In this document: piece by piece, positions 1-8,570 of the stretch
Numbering within the stretch: position 1 is the first letter of the stretch
Layout: every line of letters starts with the position of its first letter
DNA from: JAFIHK01 sp041441455
GTDB lineage: Bacteria; Bacteroidota; Bacteroidia; Bacteroidales; UBA932
Reading direction: 5' to 3'
Length of the DNA: 34,024 nucleotides
Assembly: GCA_041441455.1 (NCBI GenBank)
Contig: JASDTB010000007.1
Coordinates: forward strand, 1-34,024
Program-made: the position numbers and the translations under genes
The notes under the pieces: generated by a model
Database searches by the model: none
What the model was told of the DNA's origin: nothing
Seen by the model: the letters and a program-made list of their open reading frames with translations, nothing else

Positions 1-1710
1 TTGAGTATGAGGAGAATGTTGCAGACAAACAACCTTGTAAGAAAGATGCATGCATGCGAGACTATGGGGGCTACAACAGTTATCTGTACCGATAAAACAG
101 GAACATTGACCAAAAATCAGATGCGTGTTCATAATACGAACTTTACTGGTTTAGAGAATCAAATACCTACAGATTCAGAAGAGTCTAGATTGGTTTTGGA
201 AAATATTTCAGTTAACTCAACTGCTTATTTAGACCTCTCTGATCCTCAAAAAGTAAGGACACTTGGTAACCCAACTGAGGCTGCACTTTTGTTGTGGATG
301 CATTCACATGCTAAAAATTACATTACATACAGAGAAGAGTCTGTTGTATTAAAACAGATGCCATTCTCAACTGAGAGAAAGTATATGGCAACTGTAGTAA
401 AATCTGCAACTCTGGGCAGATCTATTCTATACGTTAAGGGTGCCCCAGAAATTGTCGCTACAAAATGTCTTGAAGTACCTCAGGATTTGAATCAAATTTT
501 ACTTGGTTACCAATCAAAAGCGATGAGAACCCTTGGGTTTGCATATAAATTTGTTGACGAAAATGATGAGACACCACTTGAAGTTTTATCTTCTCAAGGT
601 CTTACATATTCGGGTATTGTAGCGATCTCTGATCCTGTGCGTGAAGATGTGCCAGAGGCTGTATCTAAGTGTTTGAGTGCAGGAATTGACGTAAAGATCG
701 TAACAGGTGATACTCCTGGTACTGCTAAAGAGATTGGTAGACAGATTGGAATTTTGAGAAATGCAGAGGATGAAAAATATGTAATCACAGGTGTTGAGTT
801 TGAGGCTATGAGCGAAGAGGAGGCTGAGAAGATGGTGATGGGGCTTAAGATTATGTGTAGAGCGAGGCCGACAGACAAACAGAGACTTGTGCGACTATTA
901 CAAAAATGTGGAGCAGTTGTAGCTGTTACTGGTGACGGAACTAATGATGCGCCTGCATTGAATTATGCCCAGGTTGGACTCTCAATGGGTACAGGAACAT
1001 CTGTGGCAAAAGAGGCTAGCGACATTACTCTGCTTGACGACTCATTTAACAGTATTGCAACAGCTGTAATGTGGGGAAGATCGTTATACAGAAATATTCA
1101 ACGCTTCTTGTTATTCCAATTGACAATCAACGTTACTGCAATGATTGTAGTTCTTGCTGGATCTATATTTGGTCACGAATTACCTCTTACTGTAACTCAA
1201 ATGTTATGGGTAAACTTGATTATGGACACATTTGCTGCTGGGGCTCTTGCTTCACTTCCTCCAGATGAGAGAGTTATGCTAGAGAAGCCTCGGAATCAAA
1301 ACGACTTCATTTTAACCAAGACAATGAAGAGTAAAATTTTATCTACAGCTGCAATCTTCGTAGTTGTGATGGGTGCTCTTCTGTTTTTGTTTGCAGATGA
1401 GAATGGAGAGATTTCGGATTACAATTTGTCGGTGTACTTTACTGTATTTGTGATGCTTCAGTTTTGGAATATGTTTAATGCCAAACGATTCTTATCGAAA
1501 GGTTCTGCGTTTTCGGACATGAAAAACAGTAAAGGATTCTTAGTTGTTTCACTATTGATTGTAGCAGGTCAAGCACTCATTGTACAATTTGGTGGTGAGG
1601 TGTTTAGAACTGTGCCTATCAAATTTGTGGATTGGGTTATAATCATTGCCTCAACCTCGCTTGTTTTATGGATAGGAGAGATAGCAAGTTTGATAAAGAG
1701 AAGAAAGTAG
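1..1710 (+). CDS. Calcium-type P-type ATPase, C-terminal part (5' truncated by window edge)
   Basis: Cation pump of the P2 (SERCA/PMCA-like) group that drives ions, most likely Ca2+, across the inner membrane with ATP. Seen: the phosphorylation motif DKTGTLT (Asp31 of this fragment), KGAPE in the nucleotide-binding domain, TGDTPGTAKEIG, the hinge TGDGTNDAPAL, then the C-terminal membrane helices from about residue 365 to the end. The family is usually about 850-900 residues; 569 are present, so the first transmembrane helices and the actuator domain lie upstream of base 1. The TTG at base 1 is not a real start, because sequence before the DKTGT motif is already conserved family sequence. Its 3' end overlaps recX, suggesting co-transcription with recX-prfB-fumarase. 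Calcium as substrate is inferred from family resemblance. Confidence 0.93.
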   Translation: MSMRRMLQTNNLVRKMHACETMGATTVICTDKTGTLTKNQMRVHNTNFTGLENQIPTDSEESRLVLENISVNSTAYLDLSDPQKVRTLGNPTEAALLLWMHSHAKNYITYREESVVLKQMPFSTERKYMATVVKSATLGRSILYVKGAPEIVATKCLEVPQDLNQILLGYQSKAMRTLGFAYKFVDENDETPLEVLSSQGLTYSGIVAISDPVREDVPEAVSKCLSAGIDVKIVTGDTPGTAKEIGRQIGILRNAEDEKYVITGVEFEAMSEEEAEKMVMGLKIMCRARPTDKQRLVRLLQKCGAVVAVTGDGTNDAPALNYAQVGLSMGTGTSVAKEASDITLLDDSFNSIATAVMWGRSLYRNIQRFLLFQLTINVTAMIVVLAGSIFGHELPLTVTQMLWVNLIMDTFAAGALASLPPDERVMLEKPRNQNDFILTKTMKSKILSTAAIFVVVMGALLFLFADENGEISDYNLSVYFTVFVMLQFWNMFNAKRFLSKGSAFSDMKNSKGFLVVSLLIVAGQALIVQFGGEVFRTVPIKFVDWVIIIASTSLVLWIGEIASLIKRRK

Positions 1711-2195
1711 GTCCTTCGCTTGACAATACTCAGCGATATCTTGTCAGGATGCAGTCATTGTGCTCCACAAGGGAGATGTGTGCTGCTGATGTGAAAAAGA
1801 GGCTAGAGAAGGCAGTGTTAGAAAAGGCGGAGATTAATGATATAATTGGGAAGTTGATAGAAGATGGCTTTGTAGACGACAGTCGGTATGCTGGAGCATT
1901 TGTGCGCGATAAAGCAAAATTTTCTGGTTGGGGCCCTAGAAAAATAGAGTTTGAACTTAGAAAAAAGCAGATAGACAGCGCTATAATTGGCAAAGCACTA
2001 AGCACGATTGATGCCGATACAAGGCTAGAGAAGTTAGAGAGACTTTTGGAACAGAAGTTGAAGTCGATAAAGCTTGAAGAGGAGCGAGATAAGGTGATTG
2101 CTAAGTTGATGAGATTCGCTGTTGGACGAGGGTTTGGCTACGAAGATGTCTCGAAAAGTATAAAAAAGATTTTAGAAAAAAGAGTAAATAAATGA
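1668..2195 (+). CDS. recX: RecX-family regulator of RecA
   Basis: RecX proteins bind RecA filaments and modulate recombination and the SOS response. The protein is made of three-helix RecX repeats: a first repeat with SLCSTREMCAADVKKRL, a second with IGKLIEDGFVDDSRYAGAFV followed by FSGWGPRKIEFELRKK, and a C-terminal one ending VGRGFGYEDVSKSIKK. I choose the ATG at 1668 (175 aa, normal family length), which overlaps the ATPase gene by 43 bases; an in-frame TTG at 1632 would only add poorly conserved residues. The stop overlaps the ATG of prfB (ATGA), so translation is probably coupled. recA is not in the window. The start is less certain than the identity. Confidence 0.88.
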   Translation: MDRRDSKFDKEKKVGPSLDNTQRYLVRMQSLCSTREMCAADVKKRLEKAVLEKAEINDIIGKLIEDGFVDDSRYAGAFVRDKAKFSGWGPRKIEFELRKKQIDSAIIGKALSTIDADTRLEKLERLLEQKLKSIKLEEERDKVIAKLMRFAVGRGFGYEDVSKSIKKILEKRVNK

Positions 2196-3278
2196 TTACA
2201 AACGAACAATTTAAAGAGCTGCGCGAAAGAGCCGCTACTCTGAGGAGGTGTCTTTGACATCGATCAGAAGAGAGAGCAAGTAGTAGAGGCAGAAAAGAGA
2301 ACCTTAGCTGCAGACTTTTGGAATGATCCAAAAGAGGCTGAAAAGTTTTTAAAAGAGGTGTCGGCAATCAAGTATTGGGTATCAACCTACGATGAGATTA
2401 CTCAAAACATTGATGATTTAGAGGTGATTCTTGATTTTGCGAAGCAAGATCAATCTCTAGAAAAGGAGGTAGAGGAGGCATATGGTAAAACTATAGAAAA
2501 GCTAGAGGCGTTAGAGCTAAGAAATATGTTGGGAGAGGAGGCAGATAACCTTGGCGCAATTCTGAAAATCAACTCAGGTGCAGGAGGGACAGAGAGTAAC
2601 GACTGGTCGTTGATGCTGATGCGAATGTATGCAAGATGGGGAGAGAGGAATGGATATAAAGTAAATATCTATGATTTGATCGAGGGTGAAGAGGCAGGTA
2701 TCAAGTCTGTCACTATAGAATTCGAAGGTGATTACGCATATGGATATCTAAAAGCAGAGAACGGCGTTCATCGTTTAGTAAGAATATCTCCTTTCAATGC
2801 ACAAGGAAAAAGACAGACTACTTTTTCTTCGGTTTTTGTCTATCCAGCTGTAGACGACACAATCAATATCGAAATCAATCCATCGGATCTTGAGTGGGAT
2901 ACATATCGTTCAAGTGGTGCTGGTGGGCAGAATGTGAACAAGGTAGAGACAGGTGTTCGGGTTAAACACTTACCAACAGGAATTGTTGTAGAGAATACAG
3001 AGACTCGCTCTCAACTTGATAATAGACAAAATGCTCTGAGGATTTTGAAATCACATCTTTATGAGATGGAGTTAAGAAAGAGGAGAGAGAAAATTGCCGA
3101 GATTGAAGGGCAGAAAAAGAAGATAGAGTGGGGATCGCAAATTAGGAGTTACGTTTTACACCCATATAAGCTGGTGAAAGATCTACGTACTGGATACGAA
3201 ACAACCGACACTCAAGCAGTGCTCGATGGAGATATTAATGAATTTATGAAATCCTTTTTAATGGATAAACAACTTTAG
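2192..3278 (+). CDS. prfB: Peptide chain release factor 2, expressed through a programmed +1 frameshift
   Basis: RF2 reads UAA and UGA stop codons and triggers peptide release on the ribosome. The reading frame starts at ATG 2192, encodes 21 residues and meets an in-frame TGA at 2255 in the context CTT TGA C; after a +1 slip the frame continues GAC at 2256 to the TAG at 3276-3278, giving 361 residues, the usual RF2 length. The main frame carries the stop-recognition tripeptide SPF (in HRLVRISPFNAQG) and the catalytic GGQ (SSGAGGQNVNKVETG). Simple gene callers would start at the GTG at 2358 and lose about 55 residues. It overlaps recX by 4 bases and lies 2 bases before the fumarase gene. Confidence 0.96.
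2243..2258 (+). promoter_or_regulatory. prfB +1 programmed frameshift signal
   Basis: Seen: AGGAGG (2243-2248), three bases, then CTT TGA C (2252-2258). This has the same arrangement and spacing as the well-known RF2 autoregulatory site: an internal Shine-Dalgarno-like hexamer pairs with 16S rRNA, strains the P-site tRNA-Leu on CTT, and a slow UGA lets it slip to TTT-GAC. Low RF2 leads to more frameshifting and more RF2. Confidence 0.95.
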
Positions 3279-3280
3279 CA

Positions 3281-4897
3281 ATGGAATTTAAATTTACAGA
3301 AATGTTCCCGCTAGGGAAAGAAAAGACAGAGTACAGATTGCTTACAAAAGATTATGTAAGCGTCGCTGAATTTGATGGACAAGAGGTTCTTAAGGTCAAT
3401 CCAGAAGGTTTGAGACTACTCTCTCGTCAAGCGATGCACGACATCGCCTTCATGCTTCGCCCAGAACACAACGAACAAGTTGCAAAGATTCTAAACGATC
3501 CAGAAGCAAGTAGAAATGACAAGGCAGTTGCACTGACAATGCTTCTAAATGCAGACATCGCTGCAAAAGGTGTATTACCTTTCTGTCAAGATACAGGAAC
3601 AGCAACAATCGTTGCTAAAAAAGGTCAAAAAGTGTGGACAGGTGGAGGTGACGAAGAGGCACTTTCACATGGTGTTTTCGATACATATACTACCGATAAT
3701 TTGAGATATTCTCAAACTTTGGCAATTGATATGTACAAAGAGAAAAACTCTGGAAACAACCTACCTGCGCAAATTGATATTTATGCTACTGATGGTGCTG
3801 AATATAAGTTCCTATTTGTGGCAAAAGGTGGTGGATCTGCAAATAAGACCTATCTTTTCCAAGAGACAAAAGCTCTTCTAAATCCAGCATCTCTTGAGAA
3901 GTTCTTGGTCGAAAAAATGAAGACATTAGGCACTGCAGCCTGCCCTCCATACCATATTGCTTTTGTAATTGGAGGAACCTCTGCCGAGACATGTCTAAAA
4001 ACTGTTAAGCTTGCTTCAACAAAATACCTTGACACTCTTCCTACAACTGGAAGTGATGAGGGACACGCATTTCGTGATGTAGAATTAGAGGCTAGACTTC
4101 TAAAAGCTGCTCAAGAATCTGGAATTGGAGCTCAGTTTGGAGGAAAATATTTTGCTCATGACATTAGAGTTGTAAGATTACCAAGACATGGTGCCTCTTG
4201 TCCTGTTGGAATGGGTGTATCTTGTAGTGCAGACAGAAATGTAAAGGCTAAAATCAACAAGGAAGGTATCTGGATTGAAAAATTAGACTCAGATCCAATC
4301 AGACTTGTTCCTGAGAAGTACAGAACAGGAAAAGCTGCTCACGAAGGCGGAGTTAAAATTGATCTAAACAGACCAATGAACGAGGTGCTTGCTGATCTTT
4401 CAAAATATCCTGTATCTACATTCTTGCTTCTATCTGGTACTATCATTGTCGCTAGAGATATCGCTCATGCTAAACTGAAAGAGAGAATTGATAACGGAGA
4501 GGGGCTTCCTCAATACATAAAAGACCATCCAGTTTACTATGCTGGCCCTGCAAAAACTCCAAAAGGTATGCCTTCTGGTTCGTTTGGACCTACAACAGCA
4601 GGCAGAATGGACTCTTATGTTGATCTATTCCAAAGTCATGGTGGAAGTATGATTATGATTGCAAAAGGTAATAGAAGCCAACAAGTGACTGATGCTTGTA
4701 AGAAGTATGGTGGATTCTATCTTGGTAGTATTGGAGGTCCTGCTGCAATCCTTGCTCAAGATAGTATTAAAAAGGTTGAACTTTTGGAATACCAAGAGTT
4801 AGGAATGGAGGCAGTTTGGAAAATTGAAGTAGAAAATTTCCCTGCATTCATACTTGTTGACGATAAGGGTAACGATTTCTTCAAAAAACTTCTTTAG
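3281..4897 (+). CDS. Fumarate hydratase, class I (Fe-S)
   Basis: Catalyses the reversible hydration of fumarate to malate in the TCA cycle or its reductive branch, in the cytoplasm. At 538 aa it matches single-chain class I (FumA/FumB-type) enzymes. Seen: N-terminal alpha domain with LPFCQDTGTATI (Cys102), GGGSANKTYLFQ and the central cysteines Cys221 (TAACPPYHIAFVIGG) and Cys315 (GMGVSCSADRN), which fall where the [4Fe-4S] ligands of FumA lie; C-terminal beta domain with YAGPAKTPKGMPSGSFGPTT. The first codon lies 2 bases after the prfB stop. The 3' end overlaps the convergent hydrolase gene by 17 bases, and a terminator-like hairpin sits at 4955-4990, inside that gene. Confidence 0.95.
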   Translation: MEFKFTEMFPLGKEKTEYRLLTKDYVSVAEFDGQEVLKVNPEGLRLLSRQAMHDIAFMLRPEHNEQVAKILNDPEASRNDKAVALTMLLNADIAAKGVLPFCQDTGTATIVAKKGQKVWTGGGDEEALSHGVFDTYTTDNLRYSQTLAIDMYKEKNSGNNLPAQIDIYATDGAEYKFLFVAKGGGSANKTYLFQETKALLNPASLEKFLVEKMKTLGTAACPPYHIAFVIGGTSAETCLKTVKLASTKYLDTLPTTGSDEGHAFRDVELEARLLKAAQESGIGAQFGGKYFAHDIRVVRLPRHGASCPVGMGVSCSADRNVKAKINKEGIWIEKLDSDPIRLVPEKYRTGKAAHEGGVKIDLNRPMNEVLADLSKYPVSTFLLLSGTIIVARDIAHAKLKERIDNGEGLPQYIKDHPVYYAGPAKTPKGMPSGSFGPTTAGRMDSYVDLFQSHGGSMIMIAKGNRSQQVTDACKKYGGFYLGSIGGPAAILAQDSIKKVELLEYQELGMEAVWKIEVENFPAFILVDDKGNDFFKKLL

Positions 4898-5909
4898 TCC
4901 ATTTAAAGATTTCGTCATATACATTTTCTCTAACAGGTTTAGAAGATAAAATCAGGTCGTGCATTCCTCCGGGGATCACGACCATTTTTACATTAGTCCC
5001 CAGTCTTGTTGAGTACTTCTGTATATCTTTCACATCTAGAACTGCATCACTACGCATTGCAAATTCGTTGAATGTAGAAAAGTAAGAGCTTACATCCGAA
5101 CTCATTACTAGAATTGGACATAGTATATGAAGGCCTCTGTGGACCTTGCGTTGTCCTTTATGAATTGCTCTTAGCCATCCAGTAGTTACTGGGGGCGGCT
5201 GAATCATCTTTTTAGTTGTGTCAAAGTCCCACTCCCCATATTTAGATTTATGGATTGTTTCACCATAGACTCTATTTATGCTTTGTTGAATTTTTGTCTC
5301 CTTAGTAAAAAGGCCAAGAGTCGAACTTGCTGGGATAGCTACTGACTCAACAAAATCACGTTGGTTCATGTCTAAAAATGGACTATTAAGGATAATTCCT
5401 TTTACTGGTAGTCTCCACTTTTTACTCTCTGCATAAAGAGAGACAATCAAACCACCTGTAGAGTGACCAATAAGAATGATATCTGTATTACCCTCCTTTT
5501 TCATGATTGCTAATGTAGAGTCAATTTCGGGAAAATATTCGTCTAAGTTTCTTACATTGAATGGATTTTGGTGAGGTAAGATAGATCGTCCATATTTCCT
5601 AAGGTCAACAGCATAAAAATTGATTCCGTTAGCAATGAACTTGTCTGCCATCTCTGTCTGAAAGAAGTAATCAACATATCCATGAACATATAGGACAGCC
5701 TTTTTACTGTTTATTTTGTCTGCTCTCTTGATAACAGTTGCTGTTACTCTGCCCTCATAATCGTATCCTAATTCTATAGTACGCTTTAGATATTGTCTTC
5801 CCAATTCGTCTTGCTCATATCGATACTTTTGGTCTCCCTTTGGCTGTGCAATTAAACTAAAAGGGATAGTGAGAGATATTAAAATAAAGACTGAAAGTAG
5901 ATTTCTCAT
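4881..5909 (-). CDS. Exported alpha/beta hydrolase (serine hydrolase / lysophospholipase-like)
   Basis: 342 aa with an N-terminal signal peptide (hydrophobic residues 4-20, ending at about SLIAQ), so probably periplasmic. Seen: the oxyanion region VLYVHGY (residues 72-78), the nucleophile elbow GHSTGG (Ser150), an aspartate-rich stretch near 280-287 that probably holds the acid, and the catalytic histidine in PGGMHDL (His317). This is the serine aminopeptidase/monoglyceride lipase-like branch of the alpha/beta hydrolase fold; the true substrate cannot be read from sequence. It stands alone on the minus strand, and its 3' end overlaps the fumarase gene. The codons around the catalytic histidine also form the fumarase terminator hairpin. 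Confidence 0.85.
   Translation of the reverse strand: MRNLLSVFILISLTIPFSLIAQPKGDQKYRYEQDELGRQYLKRTIELGYDYEGRVTATVIKRADKINSKKAVLYVHGYVDYFFQTEMADKFIANGINFYAVDLRKYGRSILPHQNPFNVRNLDEYFPEIDSTLAIMKKEGNTDIILIGHSTGGLIVSLYAESKKWRLPVKGIILNSPFLDMNQRDFVESVAIPASSTLGLFTKETKIQQSINRVYGETIHKSKYGEWDFDTTKKMIQPPPVTTGWLRAIHKGQRKVHRGLHILCPILVMSSDVSSYFSTFNEFAMRSDAVLDVKDIQKYSTRLGTNVKMVVIPGGMHDLILSSKPVRENVYDEIFKWTKEVF
4955..4990 (+). terminator. Intrinsic terminator of the prfB-fumarase cluster, inside the hydrolase gene
   Basis: Seen: GGTCGTG (4955-4961) pairs with CACGACC (4977-4983); one unpaired C; ATTCC (4963-4967) pairs with GGGAT (4972-4976) with one U-G pair around a TCCG loop; then ATTTTTA. It lies 57 bases after the fumarase stop. 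On the other strand the U-G pair becomes a C/A mismatch and the T-run is broken, so it should work for plus-strand RNA. Inferred from sequence only. Confidence 0.8.
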
Positions 5910-5973
5910 AAGGCAGTAGATTTATTCTTACAACAAATATCAAAATTAAGTGTTATTTTTAAATTTAAAATTA

Positions 5974-7110
5974 ATGACAGTGAATAAAATGTTCTATTTT
6001 GTATTCTTCCTAATAATTTTCTCAATTTCTTTTTATGCGTTTTATAGAGGTTTGCAGTTAATGCCTCAAATTTTGAGTGTTAAAATCATATATTCTGTAG
6101 TCTATTTTCTCTCAGCTGCAGCATTTATACTCAGGATGATCTTTGGAGATACTATCAATTTAAATCTATCGTATGCTTTGTCTGTAGTTGGTTTTACTTG
6201 GTTTGTGGTTGTTTCGTGGGCATTGATACTAATTTTATTTATAGATATTACGCGAATAATCAACTATTTTACACACATATATCCTACATTCATTAAGGAA
6301 AATCCGGCTGAGGTAAAGAGGATTATTCTGTATGGTTTTTCTGCCGTCGTGGTAATTAGCCTTATTGCGGGGAACTATAAATTTAATCATCCATATGTTG
6401 TCGAGATCGAAGTTGAAGCTAAAAATTCAAATCTCGGAAAAAGTATGAAGATCGTAATGGCTAGCGACCTTCATCTAAGTTCATATATTGGCCAACGAGA
6501 CATGAAGAGATTTGTGGAGTTGATAAATAAGCAAGAGCCAGATTTAGTACTTTTTGGAGGAGATATAGCTGATAGAAATCTTGAACCAATTGTAAAACTA
6601 GGATTGGGTGATTATTTCAAGCAACTTAAATCTAAATATGGAACATTTGCGGTTTCGGGTAATCATGAATTCTATGGTGGTTCTCGAGATAAAATCTTTG
6701 AATACCTTACGAATAATGGGGTTACTATTCTTACAGATCGAGTTGTAATGTTAGATAGTTCCGTTTATTTAATTGGTCGTGAAGATCGTACAAACCAATC
6801 TCAAAGAAAACCTTTAAAGAGTATAGTTGATTCCCTAGATAATGGAAAACCGATTATCGTACTAGATCATCAACCATATAATTTGAACGAAGCTGCTCAA
6901 AATGGAGTTACTCTTCAACTATCGGGTCATACTCACTTAGGTCAATTTTGGCCAGGGACTATGATTGTAAAATGGATGTATGAATTGCCTCATGGATTTC
7001 TTAAAAAGGGAAATACTAATTTTTATGTCTCATCTGGTCTTGGAATTTGGGGACCTAAGATTCGTCTTGGATCTAATTCAGAGATTGTGGTGATAAACTT
7101 ACTCTATTGA
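5974..7110 (+). CDS. Membrane-anchored calcineurin-like metallophosphoesterase
   Basis: 378 aa. The N-terminal 135 residues hold about four hydrophobic segments (roughly 6-24, 36-56, 70-92, 116-134). The catalytic domain follows with the metal-binding set of the family: ASDLHL (Asp165, His167), GGDIADR (Asp197), SGNHEF (Asn230, His231), DHQP (His299) and SGHTHLGQ (His319, His321). These enzymes hydrolyse phosphoesters with a dinuclear metal centre; membrane-bound relatives act on lipid or cell-envelope substrates, but the substrate here is unknown. I start at ATG 5974; an upstream GTG at 5950 is in frame but adds only eight residues. Divergent from the hydrolase, with a 64-base gap in which I see no clear promoter. 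Followed 75 bases later by a TolC-like gene. Confidence 0.9.
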   Translation: MTVNKMFYFVFFLIIFSISFYAFYRGLQLMPQILSVKIIYSVVYFLSAAAFILRMIFGDTINLNLSYALSVVGFTWFVVVSWALILILFIDITRIINYFTHIYPTFIKENPAEVKRIILYGFSAVVVISLIAGNYKFNHPYVVEIEVEAKNSNLGKSMKIVMASDLHLSSYIGQRDMKRFVELINKQEPDLVLFGGDIADRNLEPIVKLGLGDYFKQLKSKYGTFAVSGNHEFYGGSRDKIFEYLTNNGVTILTDRVVMLDSSVYLIGREDRTNQSQRKPLKSIVDSLDNGKPIIVLDHQPYNLNEAAQNGVTLQLSGHTHLGQFWPGTMIVKWMYELPHGFLKKGNTNFYVSSGLGIWGPKIRLGSNSEIVVINLLY

Positions 7111-7185
7111 TTGATTTTAGTAAACTTTTTCGTGTTACATTTCGTTTAATCTGGAGTCTAACTTCTAAACTTAACATAATCCGAC

Positions 7186-8448
7186 ATGAAAAAGGCTACA
7201 TTTTTATTATGCTTGTTTATTCTTATTGCAACATCTGTTCATTCTCAACAAAAGGTTAACATCTCTCTTAAAGAATTTTTGGAGAAGGTAAGACTAAATA
7301 ATCTTGAATATGCTGCTGAAAAGTTGAATATCAATATTGCCGATGCTGCTATTGAGTCAGCAAAGGTATTCAATGATCCAAATGTCTCTATCGGTTATGG
7401 AAGTGCTGAGATTTATGGAATGAAGATGGGCTCATCAATTGGTGTAGAGGTTTCAAAAACAATCTCATATGGTAAGAGACCTGCTGCGATTGAATATGCT
7501 AAATCGGAGAGAGAGTTGACTAAGATTCTGTTAGATGACTATTTCCAAAATTTGAGAGCTTATGCTACATCATTATGGATTGATGTAATTAAAAAACAGC
7601 GACTTTTTGATGTTCAGATGAGTACCTATCAGATGGTAAGGGAATTAGTTGCTATTGATAGTTTGAGGCAGGTTGAGGGTTGGATAGGTGAGATAGATGC
7701 CAAACAGAGTAGGGTTGAGGCTGGAATTATGTATAATGAGCTTTTAAATAGCGAAGTAGAACTTCAACATGCATATTTAAATTTAACAAATGTTTGCGGT
7801 GTAAGCGCCGCAGATACAGTTATTGTCCCTTCTACAACAACAATAAAACACGTTAGGCAATTTAACCTTTCGGAATTACTTCGTGAGGCACCTTCGAAGA
7901 GAGCAGATATTTTGGCTGCTGCATCGGGAATTGATTTATCTGAAAAGGGTTTGCGAGTTGCCAAGACATCTAATAATACTGATTTTGAAATTGCAGTAGG
8001 GCTTAATTTGCACAAAGAGGCTAAAAATGAGATTGCACCCTCTCCTTTTCATAGAGATTTTTCTGTATCACTGTCAATTCCAATCCCAATATCTACAAAA
8101 CTATATAATGGAGAAGTTAAGGCCGCAAGAAGTAAAATTCAACAAGCAGAGTTGAAATACAAAAGTGCAGTTCAGGTAATGGAGACAGAGATTATAGAGT
8201 CATATAATAACTATCTAAAATTAGATAAACAGCTTAAGTCATATTCAAATGGACTTCTAATTAATGCCAAAGACGTTTTAGATGAAAAGAAAACGGGATA
8301 CCGCAAAGGCGATACCCCGTTCTTAGAAGTCTTAGATGCTCAACGTACTTACGATTCTGTATTAATTATGTATTTTGAGACTATGTACAATAAATCCGAA
8401 GCATTAGTAAAATTAGAGAAAGCTGCTGGTATTTGGGACATTGAGTAA
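7186..8448 (+). CDS. TolC-family outer membrane protein (orphan)
   Basis: 420 aa with a signal peptide (cleavage near VHSQQ). The body is largely helical with two related halves, as in outer membrane efflux proteins of the CzcC/TolC type; the second half ends with the typical GYRKGDTPFLEVLDAQRTY segment followed by a coiled helix. Such proteins form the trimeric outer membrane duct of efflux pumps. No membrane-fusion or RND/MFS pump gene adjoins it, so its partner must be elsewhere. The 75 bases upstream show no convincing promoter. The stop is separated by one base from the stop of the opposing TPM gene, and the conserved GYRKGDTP codons also carry a minus-strand terminator. Confidence 0.88.
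   Translation: MKKATFLLCLFILIATSVHSQQKVNISLKEFLEKVRLNNLEYAAEKLNINIADAAIESAKVFNDPNVSIGYGSAEIYGMKMGSSIGVEVSKTISYGKRPAAIEYAKSERELTKILLDDYFQNLRAYATSLWIDVIKKQRLFDVQMSTYQMVRELVAIDSLRQVEGWIGEIDAKQSRVEAGIMYNELLNSEVELQHAYLNLTNVCGVSAADTVIVPSTTTIKHVRQFNLSELLREAPSKRADILAAASGIDLSEKGLRVAKTSNNTDFEIAVGLNLHKEAKNEIAPSPFHRDFSVSLSIPIPISTKLYNGEVKAARSKIQQAELKYKSAVQVMETEIIESYNNYLKLDKQLKSYSNGLLINAKDVLDEKKTGYRKGDTPFLEVLDAQRTYDSVLIMYFETMYNKSEALVKLEKAAGIWDIE
8284..8321 (-). terminator. Intrinsic terminator of the LemA-TPM operon, inside the TolC gene
   Basis: Read on the minus strand, a 13-base arm (8321-8309) pairs along its whole length with a second arm (8304-8292) around a CTTT loop, including two G-U pairs, and is followed by TTCTTTTC. 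On the plus strand the two G-U pairs become A/C mismatches and no T-run follows. It lies about 129 bases past the stop of the last TPM gene. Inferred from sequence. Confidence 0.8.
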
Positions 8449-8449
8449 A

Positions 8450-8570
8450 TTACCAACTTCCACCAGCTCCACCTCCGCCAAAGCCTCCACCTCCAAATCC
8501 GCCGAAGCCACCGCCTCCGCCACCTCCAAAGCCCCCAAATCCACCGCCAGAGCTTCTACCGCCTCCAGAC
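8450..8570 (-). repeat. Low-complexity Gly-rich coding repeat
   Basis: The 3' end of the TPM gene is a run of GGN codons with scattered Phe codons (GGFGG units), giving short purine/pyrimidine-biased imperfect repeats. It is a plausible site for slippage and length variation between strains. Confidence 0.7.

Noticed and set aside
594..878. Minus-strand open frame inside the ATPase gene
   Set aside because: Antisense shadow of a strongly conserved gene with no recognisable protein features.
2358..3278. RF2 starting at the GTG at 2358 as a truncated gene
   Set aside because: The frame stays open upstream to 2256 and joins the ATG at 2192 through the classic frameshift signal, giving the normal length.
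3340..3361. GCTTAC / GTAAGC repeat early in the fumarase gene
   Set aside because: Six-bp arms with a ten-base loop; not above chance.
4768..4795. AT-rich AAAAG / CTTTT hairpin as the hydrolase terminator
   Set aside because: Short weak stem with alternative pairings; no convincing structure.
5910..5973. Promoters in the hydrolase/metallophosphoesterase divergent gap
   Set aside because: Only a one-mismatch -7-like box on the minus strand and no matching -33; not strong enough to list.
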